NCBI GenBank assembly: GCA_011037195.1
Contig: JAAEAF010007713.1
Coordinates: 1-64,000 of the forward strand
Source of the DNA: Triatoma infestans
Taxonomy: Eukaryota; Arthropoda; Insecta; Hemiptera; Reduviidae
Length of the DNA stretch: 64,000 nt
Direction of reading: 5' to 3'
The notes below the pieces were generated by a model. It was not told the DNA's origin, did no database searches, and saw only the letters and a program-made list of their open reading frames with translations. Numbering within the stretch: the first letter of the stretch is position 1; each line of letters begins with the position of its first letter. Positions 35,430-45,344 of this stretch are shown in pieces. A program made the position numbers and the translations under genes.

Positions 35430-35945
35430 TTGCTGTAGGGGATTGTTGCATTGCGACCTGAAAGATCTATTGTCCCCCCCCCCCCCCCCCGAGTCTGCTT
35501 AGTGCACTGCCGGCCTCCAAGCAGTGTTCTCTAGCTACAAACACTGCCCATCACCGGGCAGTGATTTGTAGAGGCTTCTAGGAAGAGAAAATGTGAAGCC
35601 AGCATGGTGGATTCGAACCCGGGGCCTCCGCGTTGCTAGTCCAGCGCGCTACCACTGAGATAATCCCTTCCTTCTTCCTTGGCTTACGCCAATTAACTAG
35701 GGACGGAACCCTAGTTTGTGTACTCTGTTTGTCCTTGTTTGTAAAGAGTAGAGTGTATATAGTTTAACTAGGGACGGAGACCCTAGTTTGTGTACTGTGT
35801 TTGTCCTTGTTTGTAAAGAGTAGAGTGTATATAGTTTAACTGTATTGTGTACGAATATTGTGGACGAAGTGCATGGAATACAGAGCTGTGGTTATGCGTG
35901 GGGTCGTTACTCCCCAAGTAACTGCATGCAACAGTGCCCCTTCAT
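35430..35945 (-). mobile_element. Composite SINE, copy 2, with a 71 bp tandem duplication
   Basis: This reverse-oriented partner of 31075-31500 has its S1 core at about 35486-35672 (GGATTCGAACCCGGGGCCTC; GCAGTGATTTGTAGAGGC). The 5' extension contains a 71 bp unit twice (35695-35765 and 35766-35836, each starting AACTAGGGACGGA). A run of about 18 C lies at 35475-35492, where copy 1 has GGGGGG. No poly(A) tail is seen, but the shared 3' extension TGCAACAATCCCCTA is there. Confidence 0.75.
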
Positions 35946-36309
35946 TCATTCATTTAATTTAAGGAAACATCAAAACATCTACAAAGAATTATGTAAATAC
36001 CAATTAGGAATAACAGTAATATTTTACTTTAAATGTATAATGCTTAAAGGGCCATGTAAGGTAGTGGCATGGATTTTAAAATAAATACCGATACACATGG
36101 AAGCAAATTGACAAATTCTATTCCAGCTTTATTAATTAATGGTAATAAAAGTAATATTATATACTTGATATAAACTTCAAGTTGATGAAGTTATAAAGGC
36201 AGAATTATTATAAAATAAGTAAGAGCTATAACCTTATTTAAATACATCTATAATATGGTGTTAAATGTAAAACATCCTAGATTACAACTTTTAGAATAAA
36301 TAAATAAAA
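35946..36309. other. AT-rich DNA, no feature recognised
   Basis: Nothing recognisable. Confidence 0.4.
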
Positions 36310-37720
36310 TCTGATGAGAAACTCTAACACCACTTTCTCTTACTGCAGTTTACAAAATTGTAAGTGACAAATTTTCTTCAAACTTGATGATTTTTTGCCA
36401 AATATTTCTCTTCAGTTTTACATCAATGGGGGGAATCTAAACTTACGTAATATGACTTTTTGATGGAAAGCATAACCTCCCCCATACTTCTTTAAATGAA
36501 TTGCGTGGAGTAAAGTCTCAAACAAAAATGATCTTTATATACACCGTTAGTATACCAAATTTAATAAAATTCATCGAGTTTTTATGGAGCGAAAACTAAA
36601 AAAAAAATTGTTTAGTAAAAAACAAAACTCCAGTTTATTCATTTTCTTGAAACTTGAAATATTGGACAAAATATTTTAATTCTATTTAAATGACACAATT
36701 TATATTATAATAAATTGAAATAAAAACTTTAGAGGTAAACATAAAACTCTCTACCCTACTTTTGTTTACCCAGCTTAATGTTTCAAATAAAAGTTGTTGC
36801 TCTTTGTATACCAATTTTAAAGAAAATCATGGAGGTGTAGTGGAATCGTTTATTGTGATTCCTATGGTATGTAGTAGATGTCTTGAAGAGAGCGGAAGTT
36901 AGTTAGAGATTTTTGGAAGTTAGTGCTCGAATTATTAACACTGAATTTATAAAAATAGACTGTATTTGTACAATAATTTAAACGTGAGTAATGGTAACTA
37001 TTAACAAGAGATACTTAGAAATAAATAGGAGATAAATAACTAATAATTTAGAATGATTAAAATAAATGAACTAAGATGCACAACTAAGGAAATAAGTATA
37101 AATAAAACCTGTATAGGGACGCGGAAGTGCTGCTCGTATAATAGTCTTGAAGACGTACTGAAGTATAATCATCCCCTCTTCCAATGGGGCGAAGTTTATA
37201 TCAGTGTTAGCAACACTCACACCAAGACATCTGTCCTAGTGTGCGACCTTGGTTAGTTCGGTGACCAGCGATTTAGGTCAGTGGCCAGCTCATCGGTGCT
37301 TGCTTTGATGTAAAGTATTGACCCTTGGTTTTGTTTGTTTGGCCGCGGCCTTGTCTTGAAGACAGCGGCCGGCTAGGCCACTAGTTATAAATTATTCTTT
37401 CTTTTTGTTATGTGTTGTGAAGGTTTGACATTGCTAACCTTGCCATGAGATTACAGGGGCGTTTTCTAAAAAAAAAAATCACAAAAAACTGAAAGCAAAC
37501 AAAAAGCATTCAGTAAAGTGGCATTTCCGGTTGATAGATTTTTTGCCTGAAATCTTCGTGTCCTTTTACTACTTTTAAAAAAAAAATCGTAGTGTCTTGA
37601 GTACTTTAAACGGAATGTCAAGATTAAACTTCCTGCAACTATTTGGTTTTTGAGATATTCTGTACACTCACAGACACACACACACAACACCATATAAACC
37701 ATTTTCTAATAACCACTTTT
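36310..37720 (+). repeat. Repeat A copy split by a solo LTR
   Basis: The left part (36310-36835) runs from TCTGATGAGAAACTCTAACA to AAAGAAAATCATGGAGG. The right part (37456-37720) resumes at GGGGCGTTTTCTAAAAAAAA and continues with CAGTAAAGTGGCATTTCCGG, CACACACACACAACACC and CCATTTTCTAATAACCACTT. The join lies in the family's AATCGTCGGAGCCATTTT block. Confidence 0.75.
36836..37455 (+). mobile_element. Solo LTR-like element D, copy 1
   Basis: This 620 bp segment starts TGTAGTGGAATCG and ends GATTACA (TG...CA, with TGTA/TACA inverted). It is inserted in repeat A with imperfect 4-base duplicates (GAGG/GGGG). It aligns in reverse with 44606-45328: ATTCCTRWGGTATG, AACACTGAATTTATAAAAAT, CCCTCTTCC, GGGGCGAAG, GCGACCTTGGTTAG, GGTCAGTGGCCAG, GGCCACTAGTTATAAATTAT. 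No coding sequence. A solo LTR left by recombination is the simplest reading. Confidence 0.7.
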
Positions 37721-37901
37721 TATCCAGAATAAGAATTTTATCCAGCTAACAGATATACGTATTACTGCAAGAAGCATATAATATTTTTCAGAAAAAGAAG
37801 CTGTCGAAATATTGCCATAATCTTCAACAATGTAGTTTCTATTACTATAAAAATATGACCATCCTGTAAATAGCTCTTATTTTCACCTTTTTACTACACT
37901 T

Positions 37902-38611
37902 TTTTACTTTCTCTTACTCCTAATAAGAGGAAGTATTGTAATCGTGTCAAATTTTCGATATTGAATTTCCACCGGAAATATCCGTTTTGAGGTCCCCTGA
38001 GTCCTAAAAAGTGGTTTTTAGCAAATGGTCTATATATATATATATATATATATATGTGAACAGTATAGTTCAAAAACGAAAAATCGTAGAAAGTTCAAAC
38101 TTGATATTCCGTTTAGTTATGGGATCCGACAGTGGGTCATCTGTCAAAATTCCTCAACCGAAAGTACCACTTTTACTGTTGTTTTTTTTTACGTTTTTGC
38201 GATTTTCTCAAAAATGGCTTCGACAATTTTCTTGAAACTTCCTATATAGACTAAGCATGCAAAGATCTACATGTTCTCTGGGAAAATTCATTTAAGGCAC
38301 TTTTATGGGAGGGGTGAGGTTCCTCTAAATCTCCTTCCTTTAGGAGAGGAGCTTCCTCTAAAGTTGTATCGTAGTTGATTGTACTATCCGAACAAATCCT
38401 ATCATCCAAACAAAATTAATTAGAAATAAATAGATGGCCAAAATTCCAAGTTTTAAGAAAATTAGTAAGCCGGAAGTGCGCTTTTACTTCCGGAACAGTT
38501 TTTTCAGTTTTCGACGAATTTCATTATATTTCGTGCACAAACTATAACATTTGTCAATTATAATTTTGAGAACTGGAGTAAGAGAAAGTTGTGTGAGTAT
38601 TTCACACCAGA
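37902..38611 (-). repeat. Repeat A, near-complete 710 bp copy
   Basis: It runs (reverse) from TTTACTTTCTCTTACTCCTA to GTGAGTATTTCACACCAGA, so both ends are present. Inside are AGGTCCCCTGAGTCC, a (TA)n tract at 38032-38055, TCAACCGAAAGTACCAC, GGGAAAATTCATTTAAGGCA, GATGGCCAAAATTCC and CCGGAAGTGCGCTTTTAC. It carries the left half from one internal repeat and the right half from the other. A SINE abuts its end at 38612. Confidence 0.8.
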
Positions 38612-38859
38612 TTTTTTTTTTTTTTTTTTTTAATTTAAGACGCGTTAAAATCTGTGATGATTGGTGTCCGGAGCCTTCTCAGTGCAGTGTCGGCATCCGT
38701 ACAGTGTTCTCTCCTTCCAGACAATACTGTCCATCTGCGGACAGTGGGCTGTAGGGATTACAGGAAGCAAAAATCTAGGTGGAAGTAGATAGGTGGACTC
38801 AAACCTGGGACCTCCGCGTGGGAGTCCAGTGCGCTAACCACTTAGCTGTTCTCTTCCCT
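38612..38859 (-). mobile_element. tRNA-derived SINE (S1), copy 3
   Basis: Poly(T) at 38612-38631 is the reverse of the tail. Then GTCCGGAGCCTTCTCAGTGC, GTCGGCATCCGTACAGTGTT, GGACAGTGGGCTGTAGG and the B-box region TCAAACCTGGGACCTCCGCG follow, ending at CTCTTCCCT. It sits directly at the T-rich end of repeat A. No clear TSD, because the junction is homopolymeric. Confidence 0.85.
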
Positions 38860-39484
38860 AAGCTTTTTTATATATATAATATTCTGCGTTCAAATTACTT
38901 TATCCTCAAGTGTATTCCATAGAATCATAAAACTCTTTGCTTTTTTTTTTAATAAAATATTTATCTCATATCCTAATAATTACAAATAGAATAATTTAAA
39001 CGGCTTCATTCTAAACGCAATGCCCAAATGACAGCATGAAAATAATGAACGGAATGAAAATACAAGTTGGCCCATTAATAATACAAACATAATTATCTGG
39101 TTAAAATTTCAAACCAAGCACACAATTAGAAAAGAACAATAATTATAATATAAAAGATTTCACAAATTTAAAATTCATTTTGAAGTATATTATCCATTTC
39201 AATGTAAAAAAACAAAAACATAATAATTAAATAAGCATGAATAATTAAATAAGATTTAATTAATTAAGTATCCTAAGAAAGGATGCTCATAAAAACACTT
39301 TTTTAACTAAAATCATTTAAGAAAGCATATTTTTTTTTTATTGTTAAGATTTAAGGAAGTGACTTATAATTTTTCTGCAAAAAAACAAAAATGCTTTCCA
39401 CATTGTACCCCAAGTGCATGTAAAATGGGTACGTTGAGGAATTTTAACCGCCTCCCTATAAAAAGGTTTTCAAGATTGAAAAGT
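38860..39484. other. AT-rich DNA, no feature recognised
   Basis: Nothing recognisable. Confidence 0.4.
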
Positions 39485-40045
39485 TCATTTCCAGGATTTC
39501 TATTATTATTATTATTTTAGTTCGGGTGCCTAATGGCGCGGGACCTAAGCCTATGTGGCCTTTATCCCTCCGATACCCCCCTATCCCCTTAACAAATCTC
39601 CCCCTGTAGCTTACCGGTTAATCTACAGTATCCCAAGATATCCCGAAACTCCAGCTCGTGCAGACAATCCTGCGAAAGTGATGCCCTCCCAAAAACACGA
39701 AACCTAGTTCCAGCGAAACGGGGACACTGACAAAGGTAGTGGTACACCGTTCCCTGACTCCGTCGTCACAGTTCTGGCAAATGGGACTAGACGTCCTCCC
39801 TATATTAAACAAGTGGCTGGACACCCAAGTGTGTCCAGTCACTATCCCTATCAGGGTCCTCAGACCCGTCCTACTAAGGGACAGGAGATACTCCGAAGTT
39901 CCCTGCCTACTTGTCTTTATAAATCTTTTGGCTTGGAGGCACCCCTGCGTGTCCCCCCAGCGTTTCTCCAAAACTTTCGTCTCCCAAAGTCTAATCTGTT
40001 TGTCACGAAACGTCTTTGTGATAGCCAGGGCTGGTTCAGGACCAG
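39485..40045 (-). pseudogene. LINE alpha, copy 3: C-terminal tail
   Basis: On the minus strand: ALAITKTFRDKQIRLWETKV, GDTQGCLQAKRFIK, EYLLSLSRTGLRTLIGIVTG, HTWVSSHLFNIGRTSSPICQ, then NCDDGVRE and a frameshifted knuckle region. The end matches GDMGSIGGIK...GLGPT of copy 2 (GYRRDKGHIGLGPAPLGTRT). The 3' tail is (TAA)n-like at 39505-39522. It is 5'-truncated after RNase H at about 40045. Only a few changes break the frame, so it is younger than copies 1 and 4. Confidence 0.8.
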
Positions 40046-40565
40046 GATTTCTATTAGGTGAAAACTGAACGCAAATAGTGACATAAAAAACTGGCAAACC
40101 AAGCGAAAATGATGGGGGTGAAGTGGGATGTAAAGCGCAAAGAATATGAAGTGTGGGTGGAGGGAATGACACCTATAAAACGAGCTGTTATCGGATTAGA
40201 GCGCATATTAAAAATACATTCAGCAATATAAATACCAATGAAAAATTTTCAATGTTCAGGTTTTTGCATGAATTTTTTTTATATAGTATTTTTTTTTTTT
40301 TTAAATATATTTCGGCTATGTCACATTTGCAGCAAAAGTCCATATGTATGCGATCGCAGAGTTCAAACTTCCTCTCGTATCATCTGTTATCGAGTAAAAG
40401 GAAATACTTTACTTTCATTAGGAATGTAAGAGGATTGTGGAATTTGAATGTTTATTAAAAATATCTGATTGAGGACTATTAGCAAAAAAAAGGTTTTCTT
40501 TTTTTTTAGAAATAAGTTTGTGTGTGTGTGTATGTGTGTGTTTTGTGCAGATAGATAGATATACT
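40046..40565. other. AT-rich DNA with GT-rich run
   Basis: A (TG)n-like run at about 40517-40541 and a (GATA)n stretch at 40550-40560 precede repeat G. No gene. Confidence 0.45.
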
Positions 40566-41023
40566 TGTAACGAGAGGACACAAGAGAGAGAACACAAGCC
40601 CGACTGAGAGAAAACAGACCTCTCACTGGTTTATATACAGGTTCTCCCCACTCTAGCCTGCTTAAGTCAGAGAGTACCAGAGAGAGTCTGTTTTCTCTCA
40701 GTCGGGCTTGTGTTCTCTCAATATAATGAAGTTGATGAGGAGAAAAATAGGGATTGATAAATTAGACGAGATATGAAGACACTGTTATAATATAACTATA
40801 AGTTTACACAAACTGCACTGGACTTGTAATGATTTTATAGAATAAAGGGTGAGAGTAGAGTTGTGACACGATGCGATATATATGGTTGAATCTGATAGTT
40901 CCATAGATAGATCTCTCACTGGCTTATATACAGGTTCTCCCCACTCTAGCCTGCTTAAGTCAGAGAGTACCAGAGAAAGTCGGTTTTTCTCATGGTCAGG
41001 CTTGTGTTCTCTCTCTTGCCGTT
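40566..41023 (+). mobile_element. Repeat G: 458 bp element with inverted ends
   Basis: The left end TGTAACGAGAGG...AGAGAACACAAGCCCGACTG is inverted at the right end (...TCAGGCTTGTGTTCTCTCTC TTGCCGTT), about 50 bp. A 7-base direct repeat, ATATACT, flanks it (40559-40565 and 41024-41030). Inside, a 100 bp block (CACTGG...ATATACAGGTTCTCC to GGGCTTGTGTTCTCTC) occurs twice in direct order (40620-40719, 40914-41015). Non-coding. It is either a TIR transposon derivative or an LTR-type element with long complementary ends. Confidence 0.7.
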
Positions 41024-41568
41024 ATATACTTTATTCATACAGCACCAAAGGTACAGAACAGTGTCAAAAAAAATTTTCTTTCATTTACAAGAGTTACTCG
41101 TTTATGTACTAATAATTTTTCATTTTGCAAATATTTTTTAAGTTCATATTTAAATTTGTTTCCAGGGTAAGCTCACCTAAACCAAAGACTCAAGCAAACA
41201 ATTATAGATTTTAAAGGCCAAATATAATTGGGCTTTTTCCAACTTTTGAAGTTCGATGTAAAAAGTTCGAAGATAAAAAAGTATAGCCTAAAAAAAAATG
41301 CAATGCATAATTGCAGAAAGCCTAGGGGCTTCATATTTCATTTAATACCGGTGTATGTGTGTGGTCAGCATTACACAAAAAGCAAAAATCGCAGAAAGTG
41401 CAAACTTGATATTTAGATTTAAATGTTACTAAATTTTGGACATTAGAATAAGGTTTTGAACAAAAATCAGTCAATCCGGAAGGTTACGAAAGGTTCCAAA
41501 AAGGTCGAATTTTGTATAGGTATGTGCTGTGAGTTTGAAGCGTGAACATTATAACAAATAAAAAATAA

Positions 41569-41630
41569 AAAAATCTGATGTGTAACACTCACACGACTTT
41601 CTCTTACTCCAATTTACATAGTTACGTAGT
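41569..41630 (+). repeat. Repeat A left-end fragment
   Basis: TCTGATGTGTAACACTCACA and CGACTTTCTCTTACTCC are the left end of the family. The copy stops within 60 bp. Confidence 0.65.
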
Positions 41631-41691
41631 CTCTAGTTTATAGATCTCTAATACGCTTCTTAACATAGTTTATTTGTTTACAATCAATTTT

Positions 41692-42455
41692 ATTTTGTTC
41701 CAATATAAACGGCCAAATACAAAATGGCGTGCTTACATTCATTCGTCTTGTAGTTCTGCATAATTATCTTTTGCTTCCTTTTTCAACAATGTTTCTGAAT
41801 TTTTTCCTTTACAGTTCACATTAATAAATTATATAAAATAGTAAATATTGTTATATTGGAAATAACTTGATTTTTTACACTTTTTTCTATAAAAAAAAAA
41901 AAAAATTATTGCACAATTTGATTATTTATAAAATACCTTCGAAAGGAAAATTAGTAAAAAAATTCTAAACTGTTTTTTTTTTTCCCAGAGGCATAATTAT
42001 CCCACACATAATTAACCAATCACAATGTAGAAGAGAAGATGTGAAATGTGAGTGTAGTAGGCTAGGCCAATCAGAAATTTAGAATTATCATGTTGAACAC
42101 GCCTACTTTTGACAATTTCTCTCCTACAATGAGATTGGTTAATTAATTTTAAGCTAATTATTTCTTTGTGAAAACAGTTTTGAATTTTTTTCACCAATTT
42201 TTACTTCGTAGGTATTTTATAAATTATCGAATTGTGTAAATAAAAAATTGTTATAAAAAAAAAAGAAGTTAAACATCAAGTTATTTCTAACATAATATTT
42301 ACTGTTTTATATATAATTAATGTGAGCTATAAAGAAAAAAAATTCAGAATTTTCATGCCATTGTTGAAAAAGAAAGCAAAAGATAATTATGCAGAACTGC
42401 AAGATGAATTTAAGTCCGTCATTCTGTATTTGGGTCCATATATTGGAACAAAATG
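41692..42455. repeat. 764 bp palindrome (foldback element)
   Basis: The arm from 41692 (ATTTTGTTCCAATAT) is matched in inverse by the arm ending at 42455 (ATATTGGAACAAAAT). Paired landmarks in order: TTCTGCATAATTATCTTTTG, TTTTTCAACAATG, CACATTAAT, GTAAATATT, AATAACTTGAT, ATTTATAAAATACCT, ATTAACCAATC. Each arm is about 355 bp and the unpaired centre (about 42048-42099) is short. Arms differ by scattered substitutions and small indels, so it is not a recent artefact. No coding. Confidence 0.9.
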
Positions 42456-43054
42456 AACAATTAAAGTTTAACATCCACAAAATTTTCTCCAAGAAATGTA
42501 TAATATTCAGTTAAAAAAGTATTTAACCTTTTAGACCTGAAGTTTTTTAGCTGTTAATTTTATGTATGAAGCGCAGTCCACAAAGTATTGAAAGAGTACC
42601 TTATAAAGATAGAAATCTACGCATGAGTTAATTAAATAAAAATCTAGTTTTTCCACAACAACATAAAACACAGTAAAAAACTGTTCGGTAAAAAAGCACT
42701 TCCGGTTTACTAATTTTCTTGAAACTTGGAATTTCGGCCATCTATTTATTTCTAATAAATTTTGTTTGGATGGTAGAATTGTATAATCAACTAATAGCTC
42801 TTAAGAGGAAAACATAACTCTAAGCCTCCCTTAAAAGGCCCCTTAAATAAGGGGCTTTTTAACCCGGAAAAGTGTTTCAAATAAAAGTTGTAGCTTTTAT
42901 ATGTGTAGTTCACATAATTAGTTTAAAGAAAATCGTTACATCCGTTTTAGAGAAAATAGCAGAAAACTTAAAAATACTTTTCAATAAAAACGCACTTCCG
43001 GTCATCCGATTTTCTCCAAACTTGGAATGTCAATAACATATTTAATTCTAATTA

Positions 43055-43198
43055 GTGAATGAATGAAAATATACTGTATTTTGTAATCATTTACAATTAC
43101 AGGAGGTTTGGCTCTAAGCTGACAAAAACAATACAAATTATACTTTCTGCTTGTAGGTAAATAAAATAGTGTTGAAAATTCTCTTCAACAATAATGAA

Positions 43199-43250
<52 letters not shown>

Positions 43251-44060
43251 GTAATAATAATGTCTCTTGGTTAATAAAGAATAAATAAATAAGTAAAACC
43301 TTATATCACTAATGAAAAACAATATTAAACCTCTAGAGTATACACTACATAATAAACATATAACTTTGTGAGAGAAGAGAGAAACAGAAAAAAAAAAGAA
43401 AACTGAATAAATAAATCATTAATATCAGAAAATAACAAATAATCATAATATTAATAATAATAACAAATAAATGACAATAGTAATGATCGTATTACATATC
43501 ACTCATTTGTGCCTTCTCAGAGATGGTTTTAATAGTAAACAGATAAATGCTATTCAGATGATTGATATCACCAACAGTTAATAACTCTTCTATGGCTTGG
43601 CAAGGGGTATTAATTGACACTATATATTTGTTTAAAAAAGTCTGCCTTTGAGCCAGAAAGGATGGGCAATATAGCAAAAAGTGAATAATATCATTTTTTT
43701 CTCCAAAAGTCCAAAATTTACACAGATTTTCGCTAGTAAATTTTCTGGTCATACCATTAATGTGAGTGAATTCGAGTAATTTTTTTACTTGCCGTCCGTA
43801 ATTGTACTAAAACCCTTAATTTATTAATGTGCGCATTAAAAGGTAAATACTGTACGGGTAATCCTAATGCACTTATGTTTCTAAAATAAACATTGAATGT
43901 TGAATTGGTCACACTGTCATTATCTAAACTTAAAAGATGATTCCTCATGGCTTCAGCCAGATCACTGCCACGACTTTTGATTTCCTCTACGTTCTGACTA
44001 ATCCAAAGATCACCAGCCCCAACGATAGACAGTAGTCTGCTAATTTCGGTAACCCAGTTC
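43055..44060 (-). pseudogene. LINE delta, copy 2, inserted in repeat A
   Basis: A perfect 20 bp TSD (AACATATTTAATTCTAATTA) lies at 43035-43054 and 44061-44080. On the minus strand the 102-residue frame from 44065 gives MLNWVTEISRLLSIVGAGDL, NSTFNVYFRNISALGLPVQY and INKLRVLVQLRTASKK. A second frame (43752-43492) has NLCKFWTFGEKNDIIHFLLY ending in C-P (C-x2-x...H...C knuckle, partly changed). The 3' part holds a (TAA)n run at 43196-43262 and ends with ATTC-type units. 5'-truncated. Confidence 0.85.
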
Positions 44061-44605
44061 AACATATTTAATTCTAATTAATATTACTCAGATGATGGAA
44101 TTGTGTAATAAACTGAAAAATAGCACTTTACAGGAAAACCTAACCCCACCCCTCCCCTAAATGAATTTTTCCGAAGAAATGTTTCAAATAAGAGTTGTAT
44201 ATCTTTGTACGTGTACCTGATATACCAAGTCTAAAGAAAATCGTGTTGGAGCCATTTTTAAGAAAATCGCACAAATGTGAAAAAACCGTTCAATAAAGTA
44301 GTACTTCCGGTTGAGGAATTCTGACAGATAACTTATTGTAGATCCCACGGTGATACCTAAACGGAATGTCATGTTAAATCGCCTGCGATTTTTCGTTTTT
44401 GAGCTAAGCTCTTCACTTCTCACAACACACACACACAAAACACACACACCCATATAATATATATATATAATATATAATATAGATATACCATTTTTTAAAA
44501 AACAATTTTGAGGACTCAGGGGGACCTCAAAACGGATATTACGGTGATAACTCACATATCGAAAATTAAACCCGATTCCCAATACTTCACTTACTGGAGT
44601 AAGAG

Positions 44606-45328
44606 TAATGCATACAATGTCAAAGCCTCACAACCATATACAAAAAAAGGAAAGAATAATTTATAACTAGTGGCCCCACAGCCGGCTGCTGCCTTTTCAA
44701 TACAAAGGTATCAAAGACAAGCACCGATAAAGCCCTGTCTATTGAACAGAAGCCACCTGGTCTTTGAAAGTCGCCGATGGGCGACCAAATCTGGCCACTG
44801 ACCTGAATCACTGGTCGCCGACCTAACCAAGGTCGCATAAGATCGCACGCTACTAGAGATATCTCAGTGTGAGAACTTACTTACACACTTGACAGTGTGT
44901 TAGTAAGACTAATATAAGCTTCGCCCCACGGAAGAGGGGATCATTATATCATTCATCATTATACGAGTAGCCACATCATTATATCAGTATCATTTTACAG
45001 CAGCAGTTATACTTGAGTTCCGAACGCGTCCCAATACAAGGTTTATCTTACAGTTATTTTCATAGTTGTGCATATTAGTTTATTTATTATAATCATTATA
45101 AATTATTTGTTATTTAACTCTTAAAATTATTTATTTACTTTTATCAAATCATATTAATTGTAGTTACCATTAGGCTCATTGAAATTATTGTTGAAATATA
45201 TTCTATTTTTATAAATTCAGTGTTAGTAATTCAAGCAATAACTCTCTAAACTAACATCCGCCTAATAAATCCCTCTGCAAGAGATCTAACTTCATACCTC
45301 AGGAATCACGACAATTGATTCCACTACA
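44606..45328 (-). mobile_element. Solo LTR-like element D, copy 2
   Basis: Reverse partner of 36836-37455. On the minus strand it starts TGTAGTGGAATCAATTG; the far end (near GCATTA) has diverged from GATTACA. A 5 bp TSD, AAGAG, is at 44601-44605 and 45329-45333, inside the right end of repeat A. It is about 100 bp longer than copy 1, with extra sequence around CGCCCATCGGCGACTTTC. Confidence 0.75.
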
Positions 45329-45344
45329 AAGAGAAAGTAAAATA

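Larger units (their letters stand above)
42672..45340 (+). repeat. Repeat A copy with two nested insertions
   Basis: Three A parts form one copy: 42672-43054, 44061-44605 and 45329-45340. The first includes ACTGTTCGGTAAAAAAGCAC, CTTAAGAGGAAAACATAACT and CCCTTAAAAGGCCCCTTAAA. The last two complete the family to its end GAGAAAGTAAAA. The gaps are LINE delta (43055-44060) and solo LTR D (44606-45328). It shares its subfamily features with 52188-54492. Confidence 0.8.

Noticed and set aside
35475..35492. Run of 18 C as a possible sequencing gap filler
   Set aside because: The sister copy has GGGGGG at the same spot, so a homopolymer expansion is more likely; the exact length may be unreliable.
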